A stretch of DNA of 64,000 nucleotides from Oscillospiraceae bacterium. Lineage in GTDB: Bacteria; Bacillota; Clostridia; UMGS1810. The notes under the pieces are model-generated. The model saw only the letters and a list, made by a program, of their open reading frames with translations, made no database searches and had not been told where the DNA came from. Of this stretch, positions 34,869 to 43,192 are shown piece by piece; positions within the stretch are counted from its first letter, which is position 1; every line of letters starts with the position of its first letter. Location: assembly GCA_015068825.1 (NCBI GenBank), contig SVJU01000001.1:62001-126000 (forward strand), given 5' to 3'. The position numbers were made by a program, and so were the translations under genes.

Positions 34869-35954
34869 GTGAACGCAAGATTTTTCCAACAACTGATCTA
34901 TCAGATGAAGGATGTAATGAACAGACATCTTGGAATGATCACAGACGGCGGTTTTGTTATTGCCAGTAAGGAAGGTTGCATTTCAAACAGCGACTTAAAC
35001 TGTGTGCTTAGCTTTACCGAAGAAAATACCGATACCTTTACATATAACGGTTTTACCTACAAACCTGTTTTAAATATGAATAAGGTTGATTATATAATTT
35101 TTATTCAGGGTGACGATACTCTTGCAAAGAATTATGTAAATATTCTTCAGATAAGCTTTTCAGGAGTAAAATCTTTGTACGACGATAAACATGACAGAAA
35201 GAATTTTATCAAAAATATTATTCTTGATAATATACTTCCCGGAGATGTGTTGGCAAAAGCAGCCGAGCTTCATTTCCCGATTGAAGGAAAAAAAGCTGTT
35301 TATCTTATTAAATCGGATAAGGACACAGATTTTTCTTCATTTGAAATTATCGAAAATATGTTTCCTGATAAACAAAACGATTTTATTATAAGTATTGATC
35401 AGTCATCAATTGTACTTGTAAAGAGTTTTCCTGATGATGCTGAAGATGTTAATTTGGAAGATATTGCAAGTGAAATCCATAGTAATCTTATGTCTGAAAA
35501 TCTTATAAAGGTTACAATTGGTATCGGCACAATGATTGACAATGTAAGAGAAATTGCACGCTCATTCAAGGAAGCAAGAGTTGCACTTGAAGTAGGCAAG
35601 GTGTTTGATAATGAAAAATCTATTATCAGCTATGATAATCTTGGTATAGGAAGACTAATTTACCAGCTTCCTACAACACTTTGTGAGCTTTTCCTTAGCG
35701 AAGTGTTCAAAAAAGGTTCAATTGAAGACCTTGATCAGGAAATTGTGTTTACAATTCAGAAATTCTTTGAAAATAACCTTAATGTTTCGGAAACATCAAG
35801 GCAGCTTTATGTTCACAGAAATACTCTTGTTTACCGTCTTGATAAAATTCAGAAAATTACAGGTCTGGATTTAAGAATTTTTGACGAGGCTATTATATTT
35901 AAAGTAGCGATGATGGTTAACAAATATCTTCAATCCAATGCAATAAGAATTTGA
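34869..35954 (+). CDS. PucR/CdaR-family regulator
   Basis: 361 residues from a GTG at 34869, chosen because GGAG lies 8 nt before it (only 2 nt before the ATG at 34863). The C-terminus is the PucR-type helix-turn-helix: FFENNLNVSETSRQLYVHRNTLVYRLDKIQKITGLDLR. The middle (VTIGIGTMIDNVREIARSFKEARVALEVG) is the GGDEF-like CdaR domain. The N-terminal sensor part is unassigned. First gene before ftsEX, 10 bp from ftsE, so it may regulate or at least be expressed with the division module. Signal unknown. Confidence 0.88.
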   Translation: MNARFFQQLIYQMKDVMNRHLGMITDGGFVIASKEGCISNSDLNCVLSFTEENTDTFTYNGFTYKPVLNMNKVDYIIFIQGDDTLAKNYVNILQISFSGVKSLYDDKHDRKNFIKNIILDNILPGDVLAKAAELHFPIEGKKAVYLIKSDKDTDFSSFEIIENMFPDKQNDFIISIDQSSIVLVKSFPDDAEDVNLEDIASEIHSNLMSENLIKVTIGIGTMIDNVREIARSFKEARVALEVGKVFDNEKSIISYDNLGIGRLIYQLPTTLCELFLSEVFKKGSIEDLDQEIVFTIQKFFENNLNVSETSRQLYVHRNTLVYRLDKIQKITGLDLRIFDEAIIFKVAMMVNKYLQSNAIRI

Positions 35955-35964
35955 GGTGTGAATT

Positions 35965-36651
35965 TTGATATTATTCAGCAATGTGTCAATGACATATGAT
36001 AATGGTGTTAAGGCACTTGAAAATGTAAATTTTTTCATTGACAAGGGTGAATTTGTTTTTCTTGTAGGTTCTTCTGCCGCAGGAAAATCAACAATAATAA
36101 AGCTTATGATGCGTGAGCTTACTCCAACAGACGGAACAATTATTATAAACGAAACAAATACAAGTGTTCTTACACATAAGCAGATTCCGTATTTTAGAAG
36201 AAAAATCGGAGTTGTTTTTCAGGATTTCCGTCTTCTTCCAAACAAAAATGCTTATGATAATGTTGCTTATGCAATGGAAATTGTGGGTGCTTCACGAAAA
36301 GAAATAAGAAAAAATGTTCCAAATGTTTTATCGCTTGTAGGACTTACCGCGAAAGCAAAAATGTTTCCGTCAGAATTATCGGGCGGTGAACAGCAAAGGG
36401 TTGCGCTTGCAAGGGCAATTGTAAATAATCCTTCTGTTCTTATTGCGGACGAGCCTACGGGTAACCTTGACCCTGAAACAACAATGGAAATTATGCAGAT
36501 TTTAGATGATATCAACAAAAGAGGAACAACTGTTGTTATGGCAACACATGCCGAAAAAATTGTTGATATGATGCAAAGAAGAGTTATCGAGGTTGATCAC
36601 GGTTTAATTGCGCGTGACGAGAAAAAAGGCGGTTACAGTTATGTTGATTAG
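35965..36651 (+). CDS. ftsE: Cell-division ABC transporter ATPase FtsE
   Basis: 228 residues, TTG start with a GAGGTG site. Walker A GSSAAGKSTI, signature LSGGEQQRVALARAI and Walker B VLIADEPTGNLDP are present, with the FtsE-typical opening MTYDNGVKALENVNFFI. With FtsX it forms the membrane complex that switches on cell-wall hydrolases. Overlaps ftsX by 11 bp. Confidence 0.97.
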   Translation: MILFSNVSMTYDNGVKALENVNFFIDKGEFVFLVGSSAAGKSTIIKLMMRELTPTDGTIIINETNTSVLTHKQIPYFRRKIGVVFQDFRLLPNKNAYDNVAYAMEIVGASRKEIRKNVPNVLSLVGLTAKAKMFPSELSGGEQQRVALARAIVNNPSVLIADEPTGNLDPETTMEIMQILDDINKRGTTVVMATHAEKIVDMMQRRVIEVDHGLIARDEKKGGYSYVD

Positions 36652-37543
36652 AAATTTAAGAAGAATGCTTCAGGATGCATTTAAATCTATATTTCGCAAC
36701 GGATTTATGTCTGTTGCGTCAATTCTTGTTTCTGTTGCGTGTCTGTTCATTTTTGGTGTGTTTATAATGCTTACCATCAATATGAACTATATGGGCGAGC
36801 AGATAGCCGGACAGTGCCAGATTGAAGTAAATATTGACGAAACAATAACAGATGGTGCCAAAATAGAACAGATAAAAAACGAAATTTCAAAAAATGAATT
36901 TGTGAAAGAAATATCTTTTGTAAGTGGTGAAGAAAGATATGAGGAATACAAAAAAGGAATTCCAAAAGAGCAACAGGAATTTTTTGCAGGTGTTCCGGCA
37001 GATATTATAAGTGATTTGATAAAAGTTACACTTACAGATATATCTCAGACAAAACAGGTTTCAAATTATATTGAAAAAATAGACGGGGTTTCGTGGGTTA
37101 AACGATTTGAAGGCCTTTCTACAACCATTCAGAAGGCAACAAATATTGTAAGAAACATTTCAATATGGATAGTAATAATTTTTGCAATTATAAGTATATT
37201 TATTATATCCAATACAATCAAGCTTACAGTTCATAACAGACGAAAAGAAATTAATATTATGAAATATGTCGGTGCAACCGACTCATTTATAAGAGGACCT
37301 TTTGTAACAGAAGGTATGCTTGTAGGATTTATTGCGGCAATTGTTGCATTTTTCCTTACACAAACTGCATATAACTCAATTCTCGGTCTTATTGGAAATT
37401 CAGCAACATCAACTTCATCAATAGTATCATTTAAATCTTTTGGCGATATGGCTCTTATTGTATCGCTCGGATATCTTATTATTGGTTTGGGTCTTGGTGC
37501 ACTTGGCAGTAGTGTATCAATGAGAAAATATTTGAAGGTGTGA
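36641..37543 (+). CDS. ftsX: Cell-division ABC transporter permease FtsX
   Basis: 300 residues from the ATG at 36641 (AAAGGCGG site; the upstream ATG at 36608 lies inside ftsE and lacks one). Four membrane helices: one near the N-terminus, then a large extracellular loop (about residues 60-165), then three. The loop would bind the hydrolase encoded next. Translation is coupled to ftsE. Confidence 0.96.
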   Translation: MLIRNLRRMLQDAFKSIFRNGFMSVASILVSVACLFIFGVFIMLTINMNYMGEQIAGQCQIEVNIDETITDGAKIEQIKNEISKNEFVKEISFVSGEERYEEYKKGIPKEQQEFFAGVPADIISDLIKVTLTDISQTKQVSNYIEKIDGVSWVKRFEGLSTTIQKATNIVRNISIWIVIIFAIISIFIISNTIKLTVHNRRKEINIMKYVGATDSFIRGPFVTEGMLVGFIAAIVAFFLTQTAYNSILGLIGNSATSTSSIVSFKSFGDMALIVSLGYLIIGLGLGALGSSVSMRKYLKV

Positions 37544-37552
37544 TTTTACTTT

Positions 37553-38680
37553 ATGAAAAAAAGAGTATGGATGAGGGTTTTTGCATGGATTGCACTTATT
37601 GCATTTGTTGTAATTACAGTATTTAGTGCAGTATTTTTAAATGCAATGTCTGTGTATGCAGCAAAATCTTCCAAAGAAATACAAAAAGACATAAATGCAA
37701 CAAAAGATAAACAAAAAGCAACCACAGCTCAAAGACAGGCGCTTGATGCCGAAATCACACGCGTTTCTGAACAAATTCACAAGCTTGAAGGCAAGATTTC
37801 GGAAAATCAGGCCAAGCTTGATGAAACCACAAAAGAGCTTGAAGAAGCTAAAATTAAAAGTCAAGAGCAAAACGACTCTTATATTACAAGAGTAAAATAT
37901 ATGGTTGAAAATGGTTCATCTACATATCTTGAAATGCTTTTGACTTCTGAATCAATTACAGATTTTTTAAATCGTATTGAAATAGTTAAGCTTATTGCAG
38001 AATATGACAAAAATCTTCTGGATACATTAAAAGCAACGGAAGAAAAAATTCAGACTCTTGCAGATGAGCTTGAAGCAACACAAAAAGCACTTGAAAGTGA
38101 TAAAGGTTCGCTTGACTCTCAAAAAAGTGTGCTTAATAAAAAAATTGCCCAGAACGAAAGTTATCAGAAACAGCTTGAGTCTGACCTTGCGGCATATCAA
38201 AAGGCTTATGAAGAAGCTCAAAGGCAAGAAGCAGCAGCCTGGAGCAGTGCACAGGGAAGGGTTTCTAAAAATACAAAATTTGTGGGCGGTAAATTTGGAT
38301 GGCCGTCAGATTCAACCACTTATATAACTTCTTATTACGGCAGAAGAAAACATCCTATTTTAGGTACTGTAAGAGGTCATGGTGGCCTTGATATAGGTGC
38401 TGCTTACGGAACAAATGTTCTTGCAGCAAATGACGGAACTGTTATTGTAGCAGGCTACAATGCAGGCGGATATGGAAACTATGTTATAATTGACCATGGT
38501 GGTGGTTATACTTCTCTTTACGGTCATAACAGTTCACTTTGTGTATCCAGCGGTCAAAAGGTAAAACGCGGTCAGGTAATTGCAAAATGCGGTTCAACAG
38601 GTTTGTCATCAGGCCCGCATATTCATTTTGAAATAAGAATTAACGGTTCAACAGTCGATCCGCTTCCTTATGTTCAATAA
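37553..38680 (+). CDS. FtsEX-linked murein hydrolase (coiled coil + M23 LytM)
   Basis: 375 residues, EnvC/PcsB-like layout. Signal peptide or anchor within the first 37 residues (hydrophobic WIALIAFVVITVFSAVF, then YAA). A long coiled coil (about 38-225, many EQIHKLEGKISENQ-type heptads) is followed by a peptidase M23 domain with a complete zinc site: HGGLD, and GPHIHFE near the end. Such proteins are activated by FtsEX and cut peptidoglycan at division or elongation. Nine bp after ftsX. Intact catalytic motif suggests it is itself an enzyme. Confidence 0.93.
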   Translation: MKKRVWMRVFAWIALIAFVVITVFSAVFLNAMSVYAAKSSKEIQKDINATKDKQKATTAQRQALDAEITRVSEQIHKLEGKISENQAKLDETTKELEEAKIKSQEQNDSYITRVKYMVENGSSTYLEMLLTSESITDFLNRIEIVKLIAEYDKNLLDTLKATEEKIQTLADELEATQKALESDKGSLDSQKSVLNKKIAQNESYQKQLESDLAAYQKAYEEAQRQEAAAWSSAQGRVSKNTKFVGGKFGWPSDSTTYITSYYGRRKHPILGTVRGHGGLDIGAAYGTNVLAANDGTVIVAGYNAGGYGNYVIIDHGGGYTSLYGHNSSLCVSSGQKVKRGQVIAKCGSTGLSSGPHIHFEIRINGSTVDPLPYVQ

Positions 38681-38711
38681 TAAAAAAAGCGGCAAGGAGT
38701 AATATTATTTA

Positions 38712-39893
38712 ATGACTAATAAACAAAAAACCATATATACAGTGCTTATAACAATGGTTGCAACATTTATTGTTTCAACTGTTTTATACCTTTCATTTGG
38801 CACAAATGTTGTGTATTTTATGACACAGAACAAAAATGCATCTGCTCTTAATAAGCTTACAAGAATAGATAATCTTATTGATGAATACTATTATGGCGAA
38901 TACGACAAAGATAAGATGCGCCAGATGGCTTATATGGGTTATATGGCAGGTGTGGGCGATCAGTATACACAATATATTACACCCGAAGAATATGCTTCGT
39001 TTACAGAAATGAGCGAGGGTGAGTATAAGGGAATTGGCATTGAAATTACACAAAACGAAAATGGCATTGTAATTACCGATGTTTTTGAAGGTACTCCTGC
39101 AGAAAAATCAGGGTTTTTAATAGGCGATATTATAACAAAAATAGATGGGGTTGAAACAAAAGATAAAACATCATCAGAAGTTGCTTCACTTGTTAAAAAC
39201 CGCAAAGACGAAAATAATGTTGTAATAGACATTTTAAGAAATGATGTGCCAATTACAATAGATGTTAAATGTGATAACATTGTTACAACAAATGCTTCCT
39301 GGAAAATGATTGGTGATATTTCTTATATAAGAATATCAATGTTTGAAGGTCATTGTTCCGAGCAGCTTAAAGAAGCACTTAGTGCGTCAAAAGATAAAGG
39401 TGCAAAGGGAATAGTTTTTGATGTAAGATCAAATCCCGGTGGTGCGCTTGATATAATTTTAAATTGTGTGGACCAGATATTGGATGAAGGTACTATTCTT
39501 ACAATCAAAGACAAAAAAGGCAATGAGGATGTTTATAAAGCCAAGGATAAAGAAAAAATCGATCTTCCTATGATAATTCTTACAAATGGTTCAACCGCAA
39601 GTGCAGCAGAGGTTTTTGCAAGCTCGCTTCACGATAACGGCAAGGCAAAAATTGTGGGAACAAAAACCTATGGCAAAGGTGTTGTGCAGTCGGTGTTTGA
39701 TTTGGGCGATAATTCTATTGCCAAAATTACCACTGCAAAATATTTTACACCAAACAATGTGTGTATAGATAAAATAGGAATTACACCTGATGAAGTTGTT
39801 GAGCTTAATGAAGAATATAAAAACATTTCAATCAAGCAAATTCCGTTTGACAAAGATACTCAGTTAAATAAGGCACTTGAAATGTTAAAATAA
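38712..39893 (+). CDS. C-terminal processing protease (S41, CtpA family)
   Basis: 393 residues. N-terminal membrane anchor (TVLITMVATFIVSTVLYLSF), PDZ domain (EYKGIGIEIT...GTPAEKSGFLIGDIITKIDG), and S41 protease domain with DVRSNPGGALD, catalytic Ser in NGSTASAAEVFA and Lys in KTYGKGVVQS. Acts outside the membrane. Often follows ftsEX-hydrolase genes in Firmicutes, probably to process or turn over envelope proteins. Terminator directly downstream. Confidence 0.96.
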   Translation: MTNKQKTIYTVLITMVATFIVSTVLYLSFGTNVVYFMTQNKNASALNKLTRIDNLIDEYYYGEYDKDKMRQMAYMGYMAGVGDQYTQYITPEEYASFTEMSEGEYKGIGIEITQNENGIVITDVFEGTPAEKSGFLIGDIITKIDGVETKDKTSSEVASLVKNRKDENNVVIDILRNDVPITIDVKCDNIVTTNASWKMIGDISYIRISMFEGHCSEQLKEALSASKDKGAKGIVFDVRSNPGGALDIILNCVDQILDEGTILTIKDKKGNEDVYKAKDKEKIDLPMIILTNGSTASAAEVFASSLHDNGKAKIVGTKTYGKGVVQSVFDLGDNSIAKITTAKYFTPNNVCIDKIGITPDEVVELNEEYKNISIKQIPFDKDTQLNKALEMLK

Positions 39894-39898
39894 AATCC

Positions 39899-39929
39899 AA
39901 AAGCGGATATGTTACATATCCGCTTTTTT
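39899..39929 (+). terminator. Terminator of the ftsEX-ctpA operon
   Basis: 13-bp stem AAAAGCGGATATG with its complement, TTA loop, then a T tract. Confidence 0.92.
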
Positions 39930-39982
39930 GTATAATAAAAACAAAAATGACAATCTTCTTTATGAAAATTGTCATTTTTAAT

Positions 39983-40057
39983 TGGAGCGGAAGACGAGAT
40001 TCGAACTCGCGACGTTCACCTTGGCAAGGTGACGCTCTACCACTGAGCCACTCCCGC
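39983..40057 (-). tRNA. tRNA-Gly (anticodon GCC)
   Basis: 75 nt with encoded CCA. Acceptor stem GCGGGAG/CTTCCGC pairs fully (one G-U); anticodon arm TCACC-TTGCCAA-GGTGA gives GCC; T arm GCGAG-TTCGAAT-CTCGT (one G-U) is normal. Discriminator base is U. Own promoter at 40111-40139. Confidence 0.97.
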
Positions 40058-40110
40058 AAATGCAATAACAAAATAAGTCAGAATGTAATTTCAACTCATT
40101 GTGCTATTGC

Positions 40111-40139
40111 ATTATACCAATTTTTGTTTTAAAAGTCAA
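40111..40139 (-). promoter_or_regulatory. Sigma-A promoter of tRNA-Gly
   Basis: Minus strand TTGACT (40134-40139), 17-bp spacer, TATAAT (40111-40116). The leader between start and tRNA contains a TGCAATA/TATTGCA inverted repeat. Confidence 0.85.
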
Positions 40140-40157
40140 TAGCTAAATAAAGAAAAA

Positions 40158-40289
40158 TTAGTAATTTTCTTTATTGTTGTTTTTATTCTGGTTGTTATTG
40201 TTTTGATTATTGTTTTTGTTTTGGTTATTATTCTGGTTGTTGTTCTGATTATTATTGTTATTTTTGTTATTGTTGTTATCGAACATCAT
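40158..40289 (-). CDS. Asn/Gln-rich 43-residue microprotein
   Basis: Begins MMFD, then is almost only Asn with interspersed Gln and Lys, ending KENY; 26 or more of 43 residues are Asn. Start at 40289 (or the adjacent ATG at 40286) has a near-perfect AGGAGG site, which is why I call it a gene although the composition is simple. There is no signal peptide. Prion-like or spore-coat-type low-complexity proteins look like this, but no family can be named. Divergent from veg and downstream of the tRNA promoter on the opposite side. Confidence 0.65.
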   Translation of the reverse strand: MMFDNNNNKNNNNNQNNNQNNNQNKNNNQNNNNQNKNNNKENY

Positions 40290-40418
40290 TACCACCTCCT
40301 AAAGTATATTGTGAACAAAAAGCAGTGTTTTATACAAACTAAAAAAATTTTTATCGGAATAAAATTTTTAAAAAATGGTAAAAATAGTAATAAATTATTA
40401 AAAAGGAAGGAGATAAAA

Positions 40419-40655
40419 ATGAGGGTACCTTCTTCTGTTGAAGCAATAAAAGAACATTTTAAAGACAAAAAGGGAAGTCAGATTAAATTTGTTATAAGGC
40501 GTGGAAAAAAGAAATATGTTGTTCAAAATGGTGTGATTTTAGATGTTTATCCAAGTATTTTTACAGTGAAAACAAAAAATTCAAATCTGTCTTTTTCGTA
40601 TATTGACATTCTCACCAAAACAGTGGAGCTTTCTTTTGTAAAGCAGGAGAGTTAA
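40419..40655 (+). CDS. veg: Veg-family protein
   Basis: 78 residues. Matches Bacillus Veg over most of its length: an N-terminal helix, then RRGKKKYVVQNGVILDVYPSIFTVK and SFSYIDILTKTVELSF. Veg stimulates biofilm matrix gene expression in B. subtilis; its molecular action is unclear. GGAAGGAG site. The frame is open much further upstream (to 40203), but that part is the low-complexity opposite strand of the Asn-rich gene and lacks a ribosome site. Confidence 0.92.
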   Translation: MRVPSSVEAIKEHFKDKKGSQIKFVIRRGKKKYVVQNGVILDVYPSIFTVKTKNSNLSFSYIDILTKTVELSFVKQES

Positions 40656-40670
40656 ATCTCCTGCTTTTTT
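40641..40670 (+). terminator. Terminator of veg
   Basis: 10-bp stem AAGCAGGAGA with its complement, loop GTTAAA that includes the veg stop region, then T tract. Confidence 0.9.
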
Positions 40671-40736
40671 TATTGCAAATACCATTTTATTGTTGTATAC
40701 TTTAAGTATAATGTTACTTACTGGAGAATTTTAAAT

Positions 40737-41450
40737 ATGAAACGGATTTTAAGCTTTGCACGCCGTGCAATTGAAGATTACAAAATGATAGACGAGGGCG
40801 ATATGATTGCCGTTGGAGTATCGGGCGGTAAAGATTCATTGGCACTTTTAAATATGTTTAACAATCTTAAAATGTTTTATCCTAAAAAGTTTGATTTTAT
40901 AGGCGTAACACTTGATTTAGGATACAAAGAAAACGATTTTTCTCCTATAGAAAAATGGTGTGAAGAAAAGAATATCAAATACAAGGTTGTTAAAACAAAT
41001 ATAAAAGAGGTTGTTTTTGACATAAGAAAAGAAACTAACCCTTGTTCACTCTGCGCTAAATTAAGAAGTGGTGCAATAAATGGTGCGGCACTTGATTTAG
41101 GATGTAATAAAGTTGCATTGGGACATCATTTTGAAGATGTAATCGAAACATTCTTTTTAAGTCTTTTTTTTGAAGGAAGAATTCATTGCTTTTCACCTGT
41201 TACGCATCTTGACAGAAAAGGAATACATCTTATAAGGCCACTTATTTACACACCTGAGAGTGTTATAAGAGGCGCTGCAACAAGGCTTAATTTTCCTATA
41301 TGCAAAAATCTTTGCCCGGCTGACGGAAATACAAAAAGAGAAGAAATGAAAGAATTTGTAAACAATAAAGCAAAAGAGGACAGGCACTTTAAAGACAGAA
41401 TTTTTAATGCAATTCAGACCTCAGTTGATGGCTGGAAGGATTTAAGATAG
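40737..41450 (+). CDS. TtcA-like PP-loop tRNA thiolation ATPase
   Basis: 237 residues. N-type ATP pyrophosphatase with PP-loop SGGKDS near residue 31 and the CSLC pair of TtcA-type tRNA 2-thiolases near residue 102; KNLCPADGNTKREEMK further on supplies another Cys. TtcA makes 2-thiocytidine in tRNA with a 4Fe-4S cluster. Shorter than E. coli TtcA (about 311). Four bp before the QueG-like gene, so co-transcribed with another tRNA-modification-type Fe-S protein. Confidence 0.88.
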   Translation: MKRILSFARRAIEDYKMIDEGDMIAVGVSGGKDSLALLNMFNNLKMFYPKKFDFIGVTLDLGYKENDFSPIEKWCEEKNIKYKVVKTNIKEVVFDIRKETNPCSLCAKLRSGAINGAALDLGCNKVALGHHFEDVIETFFLSLFFEGRIHCFSPVTHLDRKGIHLIRPLIYTPESVIRGAATRLNFPICKNLCPADGNTKREEMKEFVNNKAKEDRHFKDRIFNAIQTSVDGWKDLR

Positions 41451-41454
41451 TTTT

Positions 41455-42240
41455 ATGGATAATACTTTTGTAATAGAAACTGCAAAAAAAATTGGTATAG
41501 AAAAAATAGGTTTTTGCAGTGCCAAAAAATTTAAAAGTGAATATAAATCTGTTATTGCGGCTTTGTTTTGCTATTATAGTGGTGATGAAGAGGGCGCCAA
41601 CTTATCAAAATACTGCTATGGACTTGATTATCACAAGGTTGTAAAAAATATTCTTGAAAAGCTTGCGAAAAAATTAAATCTTAAAGAATACGAAATTTTT
41701 TGTGACACAGGAAAAAATAATGACAGACTCATTGCGTATGAATCGGGACTTGGTTTTTTTGGATTAAATTCTCTTCTTATTTGCGATGAGTATGGCTCTT
41801 TTTTCTTTATAGGCTATATTTTTTGCAATGAGAATTTTGAATATTCAAATCCTGATACAAGAGAGTGCAAAAAATGCGGTGAATGTATAAAAAAATGTCC
41901 TGCAAATGCAATTTTGGGTGATTTTAAAATAGATGTACCAAAATGCCTTTCTGAAATAACACAGAAAAAAGGTGAACATACAGAAGATGAAAAAAATCTG
42001 ATTATACAAAATAACACTGTTTTTGGATGTGATATTTGTCAGAATGTTTGTCCACATAACCAAAATATTGAGAAAACAAAATTTAAAGAATTTTCGCAAA
42101 ATCTTGTATCTAAGCTTGATTATGACGAAATTTTTTCTATGTCCAATAAAGAATTTATGAATAAATATGGAAACCGTGCTTTTTCATGGCGTGGTAAAAA
42201 AGTACTTGAGCGAAATTTATTGTATATAAATGAAAAATAA
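41455..42240 (+). CDS. Short QueG-like double 4Fe-4S protein
   Basis: 261 residues. Two ferredoxin-type clusters: CKKCGECIKKCP and CDICQNVCPHN. Upstream region with YGLDYH and LGFFGLNSLLI resembles the cobalamin-binding catalytic part of epoxyqueuosine reductase. It lacks the C-terminal HEAT-repeat part, so it is about 120 residues shorter than full QueG. Could be a reduced QueG or a paralogue of different use. Pairs with the TtcA-like gene in one operon. Confidence 0.82.
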   Translation: MDNTFVIETAKKIGIEKIGFCSAKKFKSEYKSVIAALFCYYSGDEEGANLSKYCYGLDYHKVVKNILEKLAKKLNLKEYEIFCDTGKNNDRLIAYESGLGFFGLNSLLICDEYGSFFFIGYIFCNENFEYSNPDTRECKKCGECIKKCPANAILGDFKIDVPKCLSEITQKKGEHTEDEKNLIIQNNTVFGCDICQNVCPHNQNIEKTKFKEFSQNLVSKLDYDEIFSMSNKEFMNKYGNRAFSWRGKKVLERNLLYINEK

Positions 42241-42279
42241 ACAAATAATAATCACAAAAACAAAAAGGTGATTATTTAT

Positions 42280-42693
42280 ATGAAGGTAAGAGATATTATG
42301 TCAAATCCTGCAGTTTCTATAACGGGTGAAGATACCGTTTGCGAGGCTGCAAGAATTATGCAGGCTCATAACATTGGTGTTGTTCCTGTTACAGACGATA
42401 AAAACAAGGTTGAAGGAATTATTACCGACAGAGATATTGTTTTAAGAACAACTTCAACAGGTAAGGATGCCTGCGTGGTAAAGGTTAAAGATGTTATGAC
42501 AACTAATGTTGAGCTTGTATCACCTGATGATGATATTTCAAACATCACACAAAAAATGAAGGATAATAAGATAAGGCGTTTTCCTGTTACTCAGGAGGGT
42601 GAGCTTGTGGGAATGTTATCTTTGGGTGATATTGCATCAAATGCTGAAAATAAAATGGAAATTGCCGATGCAATTAGTGAAATTTCAAGATAA
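42280..42693 (+). CDS. Two-CBS-domain protein
   Basis: 137 residues from the ATG at 42280 (AGGTGA site; the GTG at 42268 lies inside that site). Two CBS domains: MKVRDIMSNPAVSITGEDTVCEAARIM...GIITDRDIV and VKDVMTTNVELVSPDDDI...GMLSLGDIA. Such stand-alone modules bind adenine nucleotides and sense energy state. No partner domain. The AATAATCAC/GTGATTATT inverted repeat just before the start partly covers the ribosome site. Confidence 0.93.
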   Translation: MKVRDIMSNPAVSITGEDTVCEAARIMQAHNIGVVPVTDDKNKVEGIITDRDIVLRTTSTGKDACVVKVKDVMTTNVELVSPDDDISNITQKMKDNKIRRFPVTQEGELVGMLSLGDIASNAENKMEIADAISEISR

Positions 42694-42697
42694 ATAC

Positions 42698-42734
42698 AAA
42701 AAACTGATTTGTTTTAAAACAAATCAGTTTTTTA
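42698..42734 (+). terminator. Terminator after CBS gene
   Basis: Fully palindromic AAAACTGATTTGTTTT and its complement, then TTT. Confidence 0.9.
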
Positions 42735-42762
42735 TTGTGGAATACAGCAAGGCTTAAGGGGT

Positions 42763-42798
42763 CCCGACCGCAATCTTTGATTGCGTTATCGGGTCGGG
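42763..42798. repeat. GC-rich palindromic intergenic element
   Basis: CCCGACC (42763-42769) pairs with GGTCGGG (42792-42798), and inside CGCAAT pairs with ATTGCG. Much richer in GC than its surroundings and without a T tract, so more likely a dispersed repeat than a terminator. No second copy seen in the window. Confidence 0.5.
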
Positions 42799-42805
42799 TT
42801 CTTAT

Positions 42806-43168
42806 TTATTCATTAATATGATTCATTCCCTGACTTATTATTGTGCGAACATGGCTGTCAGCAAGTGAATAAAATATTGATTTTCCTTCGCGGCGGTTTT
42901 TAATAAGCTTGCTCTGCTTTAAAATTTTAAGCTGATGCGATATTGCCGATTGAGTCATATTAAGTGTTTGTGCCAGATCGCAAACGCATACTTCCGCTCC
43001 AAGAAGAACAAACAATATTCTTATTCTTGTTGAATCGCCGAATATTTTAAAAAGCTCTGCAAGGTCATAAAGTTTTTCTTCGTCTGGCATTTTTTCTTTT
43101 ACAATATTTATAAGGTCGGGGTGGATTTGTGTATCATCACATTTTTCAGCATAATAATTCGTGTTCAT
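42806..43168 (-). CDS. ArsR/SmtB-family metal-responsive repressor, CadC-like
   Basis: 120 residues from the ATG at 43168 (AAAGGTG site). Winged helix with recognition helix MTQSAISHQLKILKQ. The metal site EVCVCDL equals the CadC ELCVCD signature for Cd/Pb/Zn sensing in the alpha3N position, and an N-terminal Cys (YYAEKC) is present as in CadC. Last gene of the hma-cadA-sufC-sufB operon, 24 bp after sufB. It probably represses that operon through the site at 47060-47073. Confidence 0.93.
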   Translation of the reverse strand: MNTNYYAEKCDDTQIHPDLINIVKEKMPDEEKLYDLAELFKIFGDSTRIRILFVLLGAEVCVCDLAQTLNMTQSAISHQLKILKQSKLIKNRREGKSIFYSLADSHVRTIISQGMNHINE

Positions 43169-43192
43169 AATTATCACCTTTTGTATAAAAGA

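Noticed and set aside
40203-40418. N-terminal extension of veg
   Set aside because: Hydrophobic Val/Ile/Phe run is the antisense reading of the Asn-rich gene. The AAGGAAGGAG site just before 40419 shows the real start.
42763-42798. Terminator of the CadC-like gene
   Set aside because: The palindrome is GC-rich but is followed by no T tract on the minus strand, so a dispersed repeat is more likely.
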